NCBI GenBank assembly: GCA_031417835.1
Contig: JANOWJ010000192.1
Span: 1-64,000, forward strand
Source: JADJLQ01 sp031417835
GTDB lineage: Bacteria; Bacteroidota; Bacteroidia; Chitinophagales; Saprospiraceae
Length of the DNA stretch: 64,000 nt
Direction of reading: 5' to 3'
The stretch's first letter is position 1. Each line of letters starts with the position of its first letter. Below the pieces are notes generated by a model. The model was given only the letters and a program-made list of their open reading frames with translations. It did not search any database and was not told where the DNA came from. The translations under genes and the position numbers were made by a program. Shown piece by piece: positions 16,467 through 25,031 of this stretch.

Positions 16467-19400
16467 ATGCTGGATCGAGTAGCCATACTGATGGTATATT
16501 TTTTAATATTGATTTCTTGTCGGAAGCAAGAAACCAGATTCCAACGAGTCGATCCATCTATTTCAAATATCACCTTCAATAATCATATTACAGTCTATGA
16601 TTCTTTTAACATCCTCAATACTGAATTTATTTACAATGGCAGTGGAGTGGCGATAGGTGATCTGAATGGCGATGGTTTGGAGGATTTGTATTTTGCTGGT
16701 AATCAAGTCGATAACGCGTGTTATCTCAACTTAGGTGATTTTAAATTTAAAGATATCACCACAATAGCAGGTGTGCAGAAGAAGTCTGGTCAATGGTCTT
16801 CCGGAGTAAATATCATTGATATCAATGCGGATGGCAGAAAAGATATTTATGTATGTAATACTTTGATCAAAGATCCAAACAGCCGCAGAAAACTTTTATT
16901 CATCAATCAAGGCAACCAAGATGGGATCCCAATTTTTAAAGAAGAAGCAGAACTTTTTGGGTTGGCGGACACCACACATGCATCTCATGCTCAATTTTTT
17001 GACTTTGACCGGGATGGAGATTTGGATTTATTTATCGGTACTAATTTTATAGAGCGTTCGGTGCCAGGACAGTTCGTTAAAAATTTAAATGAAGATTGTA
17101 ATCTTAATTGTGATAAGTTGTATCGCCAAGATAGAGACAGCGTAAGTCACCATGCTTATTTTACTGATATATCTATGGCTGCAGGACTTAGCCTTAATGG
17201 CTATACCCACAGCAGTCTTATCTATGATTTTAATGAAGATGGTTGGCAAGATATTTATATTGCCAATGATTATTTGAGTGATGATCTTATTTATATCAAC
17301 AATAAGAATGGTACGTTTACCAATCAAGTAGCTCAGATATTCAGACATCAATCATCATCTGCTATGGGCAGTGATCTAGGGGATATCAATAATGATGGTC
17401 AAGTAGATGTCATGACCGTGGAGATGTTACCTTTTACGAATCTCCGTAAAAAGACCTTAATCGGACCAAGCACGTATTCCTCTTATATTTATATTAAACA
17501 GTATGGGTATCAATACCAATACACCAGAAACACTCTTCAGTTAAATCAAGGTTTGAATCCTGTCACAAAATTTCCGGTTTACAATGAGATCAGTTTTTTA
17601 AGTGAAGTACACGAGACAGAGTGGAGTTGGGCTCCACTATTTGCTGATTTTGATCTGGATGGATTTCAAGATTTATATATTACGAACGGATTCCCAAAAG
17701 ATGTAACAGATAGAGACTTTGGGGAATATAGAAACGAAACCAGTAATCTGATATCGCAGTTGGATTTACAATATATGATACCTGAAGTCAAGGTTTCTAA
17801 TTTTATGTTTCAAAATAACAAAGATTTAAAATTCAACGATGTATCCGGTCAATGGGGGTTAAGCATCAAATCATTTTCTAATGGGGCCGCTTATGGGGAC
17901 TTGGATAATGATGGTGACCTTGATTTAGTAGTCAATAATATCGATGATATGCCTTTTGTATATCAAAACAATACTATCGGTAAAAACTCGTCCCCCCCGG
18001 AGTTGAGCTATGTCTCCATTATATTACAGGGTTCAGGATTAAATACGGAAGCCATCGGTGCTAAAGTGCAGCTATTTCAAGCTAACTCTGTTCAGTCCAG
18101 ATCTGTATTATCAAGCAGAGGTTATTTGTCAAATTCGTCTAACAAACTAGTATTTGGCTTTGACTCCAAGACAATCCTTGATTCAATTAAAGTCTTTTGG
18201 CCGGATGGGACTATTCAAATTTTTGATACGTTGATCTCAAATCATACTGTCATTTTGCAACAAAGCACGGGCCTACCGACTTCTGTTGAAATCAAGCCTT
18301 CACATCAGCCTCTCTTTCGGCCCCTCAGTGCAACTGGATTAAAAATGCACTACAAACATGATGAACGAGATTTTATTGACTTCAATATTCAAAAAACGCT
18401 GCCACATAAACTTTCACAATATGGAGTACCGATGGCAGTCGGCGATGTCAATGGAGATAGCCTAGAAGATCTCATTTTGGGTGGTAGTGCTCACCAAGAT
18501 GAAGTACTTTTTCTTCAAAAAAAGGATAATAGTTATGTTCAATCATCCTTACCTCTAAAGTCATTGAGAGAGCGAGAACGAGAAGATGCCGCTTTGGTTT
18601 TGTTTGATGCTGACCTGGATGATGATTTGGACTTGGTCATTGCCGGGGGATCGTATGAAAGCCTGATGGCTGACCCTCAGGCATATCAGGTTCGATTGTA
18701 TCTAAATGACGGCGCAGGTAATTTTATCAGGGATACTTTAGCTATTCTCTCAGATATCAGGACTTGTGCATCGACAGTGCGAGTAGCCGATATTGATTCG
18801 GATGGGGATCAGGATATTTTTGTCGGAGGCCATGTATTGCCCGGCTATTATCCGAAAGCGGATAAATCATTTGTACTCCTGAATCAATCCAAACCGGGAC
18901 AAGTCCGATTTGTGGATGGTACAGCACACATAGCCCCACAGTTAAATCAAGTCGGCATCATCAATGACGCTCTGTTTACAGATTATAATAATGACAACAA
19001 ACCTGACTTATTGTTAGCGATAGAGTGGGGGAGCCTTACCATTTTCCAAAACGATGGTAAAGAGCTCAAGAAATTGATCGACCCCGTGTTAGATCATAAT
19101 ACCGGGTGGTGGACTAGTCTCACTTCGGGGGATTTTGACAACGATGGAGATATGGATTACATCGCTGGCAATTATGGACAAAATGTATATTTTAAATGCA
19201 ATTCGAAAGAACCAATTTCTATTTATGCTAAAGATTTTGACCAAAATGGAAGCCTGGACCCTTTTATATCTTGTTATTGGCGTGATACATTGGGCACTAA
19301 AAAAGAATATTTCTTTCACGGCAGAGACGACATGATCAAACAGCTGATTTCATTGCGCCGAAAATTTAAAAATTATACAAGTTTTGGACTGGCTACCGTA

Positions 19401-20027
19401 AACGATGTATTTTCTCCAGATGAGCTAAAAGATGCCCTGGTATTAAAAGCTACTAATTTGCAATCAGTCATGCTACGCAATGATGGCCAGGGACATTTTA
19501 AGATGAATGTATTGCCCCAGCTAGCGCAGCTGGCTCCACTATATGGTATGATATCGGCTGATATCAATCAAGATGAATACTTGGATCTTATGATCACTGG
19601 CAACGATTATGGACTTGAATTAGTCCAAGGCAGGGCTGACGCAATGCAGGGCTTGGTATTGATCAATGATGGTAGAGGTGGGTTTCTGCCATCCTCAATA
19701 CAGGAAAGCGGTTATTTCGTCCATGGGGATGCCAAATCTATGGTTCGATCCAAAAATGGGGTGGGCAACGATCTGTATTTTAGTATGCTCAATTTGGATT
19801 CTTTAGTAATTCATACCATGAATCGGCATTACGATTCATATCAGGTTAATAGCCAAGAATATAGTGGTTCAGTAGAGTTTAAAAACGGTACAAAGCGACG
19901 GCTAGAATTTTATAGAGGTAATTCATTTAAAGGCCAATCCAGCCAATGGCAGTCCATTGCACCCAATGCGGCTAAGACGATCCTTCAAAATGTAAGAACC
20001 AATTCTATTCGATCCATAAATAATTGA
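16467..20027 (+). CDS. Very large VCBS/FG-GAP repeat lipoprotein with ASPIC/UnbV domain
   Basis: A roughly 1186-residue lipoprotein (lipobox LISC near residue 18). It carries about fourteen calcium-loop repeats of the form DxNxDGxxDL, for example DLNGDGLEDLYF, DFDRDGDLDLFIG, DINNDGQVDVMTVE and DIDSDGDQDIFVGG. They fall in two clusters, probably two beta-propellers, separated by an ASPIC/UnbV domain (about 510-600, 'GAKVQLFQANSVQSRSVLS', 'VFWPDGTIQIF'). Such proteins are abundant in Bacteroidota and thought to act in surface binding or carbohydrate handling; the ligand is unknown. The start may be the ATG at 16467 or 16491; a TAGTTTTG promoter-like box at 16454-16461 would favour the latter. 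It precedes pyrR. Confidence 0.88.
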   Translation: MLDRVAILMVYFLILISCRKQETRFQRVDPSISNITFNNHITVYDSFNILNTEFIYNGSGVAIGDLNGDGLEDLYFAGNQVDNACYLNLGDFKFKDITTIAGVQKKSGQWSSGVNIIDINADGRKDIYVCNTLIKDPNSRRKLLFINQGNQDGIPIFKEEAELFGLADTTHASHAQFFDFDRDGDLDLFIGTNFIERSVPGQFVKNLNEDCNLNCDKLYRQDRDSVSHHAYFTDISMAAGLSLNGYTHSSLIYDFNEDGWQDIYIANDYLSDDLIYINNKNGTFTNQVAQIFRHQSSSAMGSDLGDINNDGQVDVMTVEMLPFTNLRKKTLIGPSTYSSYIYIKQYGYQYQYTRNTLQLNQGLNPVTKFPVYNEISFLSEVHETEWSWAPLFADFDLDGFQDLYITNGFPKDVTDRDFGEYRNETSNLISQLDLQYMIPEVKVSNFMFQNNKDLKFNDVSGQWGLSIKSFSNGAAYGDLDNDGDLDLVVNNIDDMPFVYQNNTIGKNSSPPELSYVSIILQGSGLNTEAIGAKVQLFQANSVQSRSVLSSRGYLSNSSNKLVFGFDSKTILDSIKVFWPDGTIQIFDTLISNHTVILQQSTGLPTSVEIKPSHQPLFRPLSATGLKMHYKHDERDFIDFNIQKTLPHKLSQYGVPMAVGDVNGDSLEDLILGGSAHQDEVLFLQKKDNSYVQSSLPLKSLREREREDAALVLFDADLDDDLDLVIAGGSYESLMADPQAYQVRLYLNDGAGNFIRDTLAILSDIRTCASTVRVADIDSDGDQDIFVGGHVLPGYYPKADKSFVLLNQSKPGQVRFVDGTAHIAPQLNQVGIINDALFTDYNNDNKPDLLLAIEWGSLTIFQNDGKELKKLIDPVLDHNTGWWTSLTSGDFDNDGDMDYIAGNYGQNVYFKCNSKEPISIYAKDFDQNGSLDPFISCYWRDTLGTKKEYFFHGRDDMIKQLISLRRKFKNYTSFGLATVNDVFSPDELKDALVLKATNLQSVMLRNDGQGHFKMNVLPQLAQLAPLYGMISADINQDEYLDLMITGNDYGLELVQGRADAMQGLVLINDGRGGFLPSSIQESGYFVHGDAKSMVRSKNGVGNDLYFSMLNLDSLVIHTMNRHYDSYQVNSQEYSGSVEFKNGTKRRLEFYRGNSFKGQSSQWQSIAPNAAKTILQNVRTNSIRSINN

Positions 20028-20044
20028 GTATTTTTGGCGTATTA

Positions 20045-20596
20045 ATGGATCGAGGTCGCATCATACTCAAACAGCCCCGTTTTAACCTCACTCTCCTCAG
20101 ATTAGCCCATCAATTGATCGAAAATTATGGCAATTTTGAAAATACCTGTATCATTGGTATCCAGCCTAGAGGGGTTGAACTGTCAGATCGCATCTATACA
20201 TTGATTACAGAGTTGATCCCAAATCATCAAGCGAAATATGGCAAATTGGACATCACCTTCTATCGCGATGATTTTAGATTGCGCAAAGCTATTAAAGCCA
20301 ATGAGACAGAGATGGATTTTGTGGTAGATGATCTGCGGGTTATCTTGATCGATGATGTGTTATACACTGGGCGTACCATCCAGGCTGCTTTGACAGCCTT
20401 GAATCATTTTGGTCGCCCTTGTAATGTAGATTTATTGGTATTGATCGATCGCCGATTTAATCGGGAAGTCCCTATTTCAGCTGATTATATTGGCTACACG
20501 GTCGATGCAGTGGAGGAGGCTCATGTCGTCGTGGATTGGGATTTGAATCCATTGAAAAACGAAGTCCGGTTGTATAAAAAAAAATTGATTGACTGA
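20045..20596 (+). CDS. pyrR: Bifunctional pyr operon regulator / uracil phosphoribosyltransferase PyrR
   Basis: Type I phosphoribosyltransferase of about 183 residues that in Gram-positives binds pyr mRNA and also makes UMP from uracil and PRPP. The PRPP loop reads VILIDDVLYTGRTIQAAL (about 101-118), followed by 'LLVLIDRRFNREVPISADYIG', a PyrR hallmark. The ATG at 20045 gives the usual length; a TTG at 20024 would overlap the previous gene. It stands 2 bases before pyrB, so it is an operon gene. No attenuator hairpin with PyrR-type anti-antiterminator is evident upstream, so an enzymatic role is as likely as a regulatory one. Confidence 0.92.
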   Translation: MDRGRIILKQPRFNLTLLRLAHQLIENYGNFENTCIIGIQPRGVELSDRIYTLITELIPNHQAKYGKLDITFYRDDFRLRKAIKANETEMDFVVDDLRVILIDDVLYTGRTIQAALTALNHFGRPCNVDLLVLIDRRFNREVPISADYIGYTVDAVEEAHVVVDWDLNPLKNEVRLYKKKLID

Positions 20597-20598
20597 AT

Positions 20599-21531
20599 AT
20601 GAGTGATCAAGCGCAATTGAGTACTAGACATCTGTTGGGGATCAAAAACATCACTTCCGCTGATATAGACTTGATATTCCACACCGCAGACGAATTTAAA
20701 GAAGTACTTAATAGACCGATCAAACGAGTACCTACACTCCGAGATGTGACGATAGCTAATATTTTTTTTGAAAACTCTACCAGAACAAGAATATCTTTTG
20801 AGTTGGCTGAGAAACGACTTTCTGCAGATGTAATCAATTTTTCTGCCTCATCTTCTTCGGTGAGCAAGGGGGAAACTTTACTGGATACTGTCAATAACAT
20901 CCTGTCTATGAAAGTGGACATGGTAGTCATCAGACACCCTGCTGCCGGAGTGCCGGTGTATTTATCTAAACGAATAAAAGCCAACATTATCAATGCAGGC
21001 GATGGCACGCATGAACATCCTACGCAAGCCTTGTTGGACGCCTATTCTTTAAAAGAAAAATTAGGCAACCTTCGTGGCAAAAAAATTTTGATCGTCGGTG
21101 ACATTTTACACTCAAGAGTCGCACTGAGCAATATTTTTTGTCTGACCAAAATAGGGGCTCGTGTCCGGGTATGTGGACCTCCCACATTAATACCCAAACA
21201 CATCGCATCTTTAGGCATAGAAGTGAGTCACGATATCAAAGCAAGTTTGAGATGGTGTGATGCGGCTAATGTGTTGCGTATTCAACTTGAGCGCCAGGAG
21301 ATACCTTACTTACCGTCTTTACGGGAGTATGCGCAATACTATGGTATAAATGCCGCTATGCTCAATGAAGTGGATCACCCAATCATCATCATGCACCCCG
21401 GTCCAATCAATCGTGGGGTTGAGCTCTCCTCCGACGCAGCAGACTCCAATCAATCCATCATATTGCAACAAGTAGAAAATGGCGTTGCGATCAGAATGGC
21501 GATTTTGTATTTATTAGCGAGTAAAAACTAA
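20599..21531 (+). CDS. pyrB: Aspartate carbamoyltransferase catalytic subunit
   Basis: Condenses carbamoyl phosphate and aspartate in the second step of pyrimidine synthesis. The carbamoyl-phosphate loop STRTR is at 60-64 within FFENSTRTRISFE. 'GDGTHEHPTQALLDAYSLKE' and 'MHPGPINRGVEL' are the other class signatures. The 310-residue length is normal. There is no pyrI regulatory subunit next to it, consistent with the unregulated trimeric form. It directly follows pyrR. Confidence 0.97.
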   Translation: MSDQAQLSTRHLLGIKNITSADIDLIFHTADEFKEVLNRPIKRVPTLRDVTIANIFFENSTRTRISFELAEKRLSADVINFSASSSSVSKGETLLDTVNNILSMKVDMVVIRHPAAGVPVYLSKRIKANIINAGDGTHEHPTQALLDAYSLKEKLGNLRGKKILIVGDILHSRVALSNIFCLTKIGARVRVCGPPTLIPKHIASLGIEVSHDIKASLRWCDAANVLRIQLERQEIPYLPSLREYAQYYGINAAMLNEVDHPIIIMHPGPINRGVELSSDAADSNQSIILQQVENGVAIRMAILYLLASKN

Positions 21532-21550
21532 CCTATAGAAAATAATATTC

Positions 21551-22402
21551 ATGGAAGTAAAAGACTTTAATACAGAGGTAGTTGATAAGAGCTTTGAAGT
21601 GCCTGTAGTTGTAGACTTCTGGGCACCCTGGTGTGGACCTTGTAGAGCTTTAGGTCCGGTGATTGAAGCATTAGCAACTGAGGCTAATGGAACCTGGATA
21701 CTGGCAAAACTAAACACGGATGAGCATCAGGATATTGCTCAAGCTCTTAATATCATGAGCATACCTGCCGTGAAAATGATTTTTCAAGGCAAGATTATTG
21801 GCGAATTTGTGGGCGCATTATCCAGACCACAGATCATACAGTGGCTCGTAGCACATTTGCCGGGTGAAGGTGAAGTGGCGGAAGAGGTGGAAGACAATAC
21901 AGAGGTGGAAGCTCATCAAGAGGATGTAAAACTGCCAGAGCCTGATGAAGTATTAGCTCAAATCCACCAAGTCCCTGATCCTGAGTTTTTGATGTACCTG
22001 GAAGATTACTTAATACAACATCCGGAATCAGAAAAAGCCAAAGTGTATCGAGCTTCCCATTTGGTATTTTCTGACCCTGATGAAGCGGAGGCGTTAACAC
22101 AATCAATTAAAGAAGGCAATCCACTATTTGACCTGGTTCAAGATATTCGCACTTTAGGTTCATTTTTTATTGCCGTTTTTGATGATTCGAAAGCTGGATC
22201 CTTATTGACCTTGGCTCGGGAAGATATAGACCATGGTCGGGCTGAACGGGCTATGGAACGAATCATAGAGTCAATGCATCTCGATAAATCGTATCAGGAT
22301 GAACTAGGCCGTAAAACCGGAATTGCGCTTTTCCACATTTTTGGTAAAAATCATGTGGTCACAAAAACACAGCGCAAGTATTTTGACATGGCAGTATATT
22401 GA
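21551..22402 (+). CDS. Thioredoxin-domain protein with TPR-like C-terminus (YbbN/CnoX-like)
   Basis: A 283-residue cytosolic protein. The thioredoxin domain (1-105) keeps the active site WCGPC at 27-31, and cis-Pro in 'MSIPAVK'. An acidic linker (about 112-135, rich in Glu) follows. The C-terminal helical part includes 'LEDYLIQHPESEKAKVYRAS' and 'DHGRAERAMERIIESM', similar to the TPR part of YbbN/CnoX holdases, which protect proteins from oxidative aggregation. Unlike E. coli CnoX, where the motif is SQHC, both catalytic cysteines are present. It lies 19 bases after pyrB with no obvious terminator. Confidence 0.88.
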   Translation: MEVKDFNTEVVDKSFEVPVVVDFWAPWCGPCRALGPVIEALATEANGTWILAKLNTDEHQDIAQALNIMSIPAVKMIFQGKIIGEFVGALSRPQIIQWLVAHLPGEGEVAEEVEDNTEVEAHQEDVKLPEPDEVLAQIHQVPDPEFLMYLEDYLIQHPESEKAKVYRASHLVFSDPDEAEALTQSIKEGNPLFDLVQDIRTLGSFFIAVFDDSKAGSLLTLAREDIDHGRAERAMERIIESMHLDKSYQDELGRKTGIALFHIFGKNHVVTKTQRKYFDMAVY

Positions 22403-22406
22403 TAGC

Positions 22407-22748
22407 ATGAATCTTGAACAATTGCGACATTACTGTTTATCAAAAGCGGATACCAAAGAAACGCTACCTTTTGGGCCTGACACTGTAGTCTATACCGTCC
22501 GGGACAAGGCATTCGCTCTGACAGGTTTGGATAGTGAACGACCTAGGGTAAATCTCAAATGTGATCCAGATTATGCAGTGGAGTTAAGAGAACAATACAC
22601 CGGCATCATCCCGGGATGGCATATGAATAAAAAACATTGGAATACGGTGTATCTGGATGAAGATGTGAAAGATAAAATCATTCGGGAGCTCATCGATCAT
22701 TCATATGATATGGTATTGGCCAAGATGCCAAAACCTAAAAAAAAGTAA
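22407..22748 (+). CDS. MmcQ/YjbR-family DNA-binding-like protein
   Basis: A 113-residue protein with the MmcQ/YjbR fold ('CyaY-like'). The features are 'LRHYCLSKADTKETLPFG' at the start, 'VYTVRDKAFALTGL' in the middle, 'GWHMNKKHWNTVYLDE', and a helical end. Function is unknown; family members have been described as DNA-binding-like or as contributing to quinolone resistance. The ATG at 22407, 4 bases after the thioredoxin gene, is the family start; an in-frame ATG at 22323 would overlap that gene by 80 bases. Confidence 0.9.
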   Translation: MNLEQLRHYCLSKADTKETLPFGPDTVVYTVRDKAFALTGLDSERPRVNLKCDPDYAVELREQYTGIIPGWHMNKKHWNTVYLDEDVKDKIIRELIDHSYDMVLAKMPKPKKK

Positions 22749-22755
22749 AACCAAT

Positions 22756-23790
22756 TTGGATCAAAATATCTTAATTGTAGGCCAGGGATTGTTGGGTACT
22801 TTATTGGGATCGGTACTAGATGATTTGCAGATCAAATTCCAAATAATAGATCAATTGCGGCCATATGCTGCATCTCGATTAGCCGCGGGTATTATTCATC
22901 CCATCAGCGGTAGACGCTATGTCAAATCATGGAATTATGATCAATTGGAGACTGAATTTAAAGCGTGTTACACTCGCATTGAAGCAAAGCTGAATTCCAA
23001 ATTCCTGTATGATCATAATGTACTGCTCGCAGTGAACTCTATAAAGGAAGAAAATGATTTGATGAGTCAAGCCAATCGGTATGCATACGAACAATTGATT
23101 CATCCTTTTGAATTGGATCAGGATATCTTATCTCCTGGGCTAAGAGGGGTGTATGCGGTCAAGTCATATCGATTAGACATCTTGCTGTTATTGGACTTAT
23201 TTCGTAGTGTATGGTTAGCCTCCGGCTATTTAAATGATACAGCCTTTGAATACCAGAATTTGAAATATTCAGCAGATGTATGGCACTATAATGATCAGAC
23301 TTTCAGTCATGTCGTTTTTTGTGAAGGAGCAGCTGTCGTGAACAATCCATTTTTTAAAAATATACCCATCGTCCCTAACAAAGGTCAGATGATGTGGATT
23401 GAATCGGAAGGTTGGTCATCGCAGCATACTTTAAAGCATCAATTAATGGTATCAGGATACGGGCAAAAACATTGGGTAGGGGCTACTTACGAATGGGATT
23501 ATAATCAAGTCGAGCCTACTCCAGAAGGCCAAGCAGTTCTTGTAAATCAATTAAATAAAATGCTCAAAGGGAATTATCGGATCATTAGTCAACATGCCGG
23601 ATTGAGACCGACTGTGTCTGATCGAAAACCAATAATCACATGCCATGCTGACCATCATAATATGTGGTCCATAAATGGTCTTGGGACAAAAGGATCTTCA
23701 ATGGCACCCTATGTGGTCAATCGATTTATAGATCTGTTGGCTCACCCAGACAGCAAAAACGAATTTGGTATTAACCGATTATTTAAATAA
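22756..23790 (+). CDS. FAD-dependent oxidoreductase (DAO/glycine oxidase-like)
   Basis: Flavoprotein of the D-amino-acid oxidase superfamily. The dinucleotide fold ILIVGQGLLGTLLG lies at the very start, 'AASRLAAGIIHPISGRR' follows, and 'HAGLRPTVSDRKPII' and 'NGLGTKGSSMAPYVV' form the C-terminal FAD contacts. The start is best taken as the TTG at 22756, 7 bases after the MmcQ stop, giving MDQNILIVGQG and 344 residues. The upstream ATG at 22705 lies inside the neighbour and adds an implausible basic, Trp-rich leader. The substrate is unknown; it is probably an amine or amino acid. Confidence 0.87.
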   Translation: MDQNILIVGQGLLGTLLGSVLDDLQIKFQIIDQLRPYAASRLAAGIIHPISGRRYVKSWNYDQLETEFKACYTRIEAKLNSKFLYDHNVLLAVNSIKEENDLMSQANRYAYEQLIHPFELDQDILSPGLRGVYAVKSYRLDILLLLDLFRSVWLASGYLNDTAFEYQNLKYSADVWHYNDQTFSHVVFCEGAAVVNNPFFKNIPIVPNKGQMMWIESEGWSSQHTLKHQLMVSGYGQKHWVGATYEWDYNQVEPTPEGQAVLVNQLNKMLKGNYRIISQHAGLRPTVSDRKPIITCHADHHNMWSINGLGTKGSSMAPYVVNRFIDLLAHPDSKNEFGINRLFK

Positions 23791-23813
23791 TTTACAGAAT
23801 AATTTACCAGCTT

Positions 23814-24302
23814 ATGATACGAAAAATACTTACAGGTCTATTGTTTGTCTTGATAGCAATTCAGTTCATTCATCCAGCTAAAAACAATTCAAATATCCAA
23901 TCAGCTCATTTGAATACATTGTATCCTGTACCTGCGGAGGTAGCTAATACATTAGCAGTAGCCTGTGATGATTGTCATAGCAACAATACGCGATACCCCT
24001 GGTATTCCAAAATCCAACCTGTGTCGTGGTGGTTAAATGATCATATCATAGAAGGAAAACGCCGTTTAAACTTTTCAGAATTTGCTAACAGAAGGTTAGC
24101 TATCCAGAATCATAAGATGGAAGAAATCATCGAAATGGTCAAAGAAGGGGAGATGCCTTTGGACTACTATACTTGGCTGCATGGCGATTCAAAATTAACC
24201 CCCGAACAAAAACAACAAATTATCGGGTGGGCGGCTGGAATCATGGACACGCTAGCAGCAAAATATCCTGCAGATAGCCTGAAGATGCCTAAAAGAAATT
24301 AG
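23814..24302 (+). CDS. Haem-binding-domain protein (cytochrome c-like)
   Basis: A 162-residue exported protein with an N-terminal hydrophobic segment (about 4-19) and a single c-type haem motif CDDCH at 51-55, followed by 'SNNTRYPWYSKIQPVSWWL'. This is the signature of the 'haem-binding domain' family common in Bacteroidota. 'HKMEEIIEMVKEGEMPLDYY' near the C-terminus provides the expected Met ligand context. It is periplasmic. The electron partner is unknown. It follows the FAD oxidoreductase by 23 bases and may be co-transcribed with it. Confidence 0.88.
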   Translation: MIRKILTGLLFVLIAIQFIHPAKNNSNIQSAHLNTLYPVPAEVANTLAVACDDCHSNNTRYPWYSKIQPVSWWLNDHIIEGKRRLNFSEFANRRLAIQNHKMEEIIEMVKEGEMPLDYYTWLHGDSKLTPEQKQQIIGWAAGIMDTLAAKYPADSLKMPKRN

Positions 24303-24315
24303 ATCGTTGAATATT

Positions 24316-24331
24316 AATCCTGACTAGGATT
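24316..24331. terminator. Weak hairpin between convergent genes
   Basis: AATCCT (24316-24321) and AGGATT (24326-24331) form a 6-bp stem with the loop GACT, in the 28-base gap between the haem protein and rpmA. It lacks a strong T-tract on either side, so its efficiency is doubtful. Confidence 0.3.
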
Positions 24332-24597
24332 TATGCTTGAGCTACAGGAGCCAAAATGTGGACGAAAGTCCTATCGTTTTTGCCCTTTTTGTATTGCACT
24401 GATCCATCAGATAATGCAAACAAAGTAAAATCTCTACCTACGCCGACATTAGTGCCTGGGTGGAAGCGGGTGCCACGTTGGCGCACTATAATACCTCCGG
24501 CTTTGACGATTTCACCACCAAACTTCTTTACACCAAGATATTTCGGATTGCTATCTCTACCGTTTAATACTTTACCTTCCCCTTTTTTATGTGCCAT
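24331..24597 (-). CDS. rpmA: 50S ribosomal protein L27
   Basis: Component of the large ribosomal subunit close to the peptidyl-transferase centre. The 88 residues begin MAHKKGEGKVLNGRDSN and continue with KYLGVKKFGGE and 'GGIIVRQRGTRFHPG', diagnostic for L27. No N-terminal cleavable extension of the Firmicutes type is present. It is encoded 14 bases after rplU, the near-universal L21-L27 pair. Confidence 0.98.
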   Translation of the reverse strand: MAHKKGEGKVLNGRDSNPKYLGVKKFGGEIVKAGGIIVRQRGTRFHPGTNVGVGRDFTLFALSDGSVQYKKGKNDRTFVHILAPVAQA

Positions 24598-24611
24598 GGT
24601 CGATTATAATT

Positions 24612-24923
24612 TTAAGCGGTGATCGAATTAATCTGAATTTGAGTGAATTGTTGACGGTGACCGTTTTTTACTTTATAGCCTTTTCTTCTTTTCTTTTTAA
24701 AGACTACTACTTTATCCCCTTTTACCATATCTGCTAATACCGTCGCAGTGATTTGGCCTTGGATCGTGGGCATGCCAACTTCTACAGCCCCATCTCTATC
24801 GATAAGGAGAATTTGGTCAAAAGACACACTGTCGCCTGTCTTTGCATCCAGCCGGTGGACAAAAAGCTTTTGACCTTCTGTCACTTTCATTTGTTGACCG
24901 GCAATAGTTACAATTGCATACAT
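24612..24923 (-). CDS. rplU: 50S ribosomal protein L21
   Basis: Large-subunit protein that binds 23S rRNA. The 103 residues start MYAIVTIAGQQMKVTEGQ and end with the basic 'FKKKRRKGYKVKNGHRQQFT' signature of L21. It is the first gene of the rplU-rpmA operon, preceded by a clear -7 element. Confidence 0.98.
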   Translation of the reverse strand: MYAIVTIAGQQMKVTEGQKLFVHRLDAKTGDSVSFDQILLIDRDGAVEVGMPTIQGQITATVLADMVKGDKVVVFKKKRRKGYKVKNGHRQQFTQIQINSITA

Positions 24924-24951
24924 ATTGCTTTATTTTTAAAATTTAGAAGCG

Positions 24952-24959
24952 CAAATATA
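24952..24959 (-). promoter_or_regulatory. -7 promoter element of rplU-rpmA
   Basis: On the minus strand TATATTTG matches the Bacteroidota consensus TAnnTTTG exactly and is followed by CGC. It lies 28 bases before the rplU start. A TTTG is present upstream (24974-24971), but with only an 11-base spacer, so the -33 element is uncertain. Confidence 0.6.
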
Positions 24960-25031
24960 GAGCTTTTCGTCAAACTATACTAATAATTTAATTGAATTGT
25001 AAGATAGACTATTCCGTTGATTTCAAATTGA

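Noticed and set aside
20607..21008. A 133-codon frame opposite pyrB
   Set aside because: pyrB is certain, and the antisense frame shows no domain or start context.
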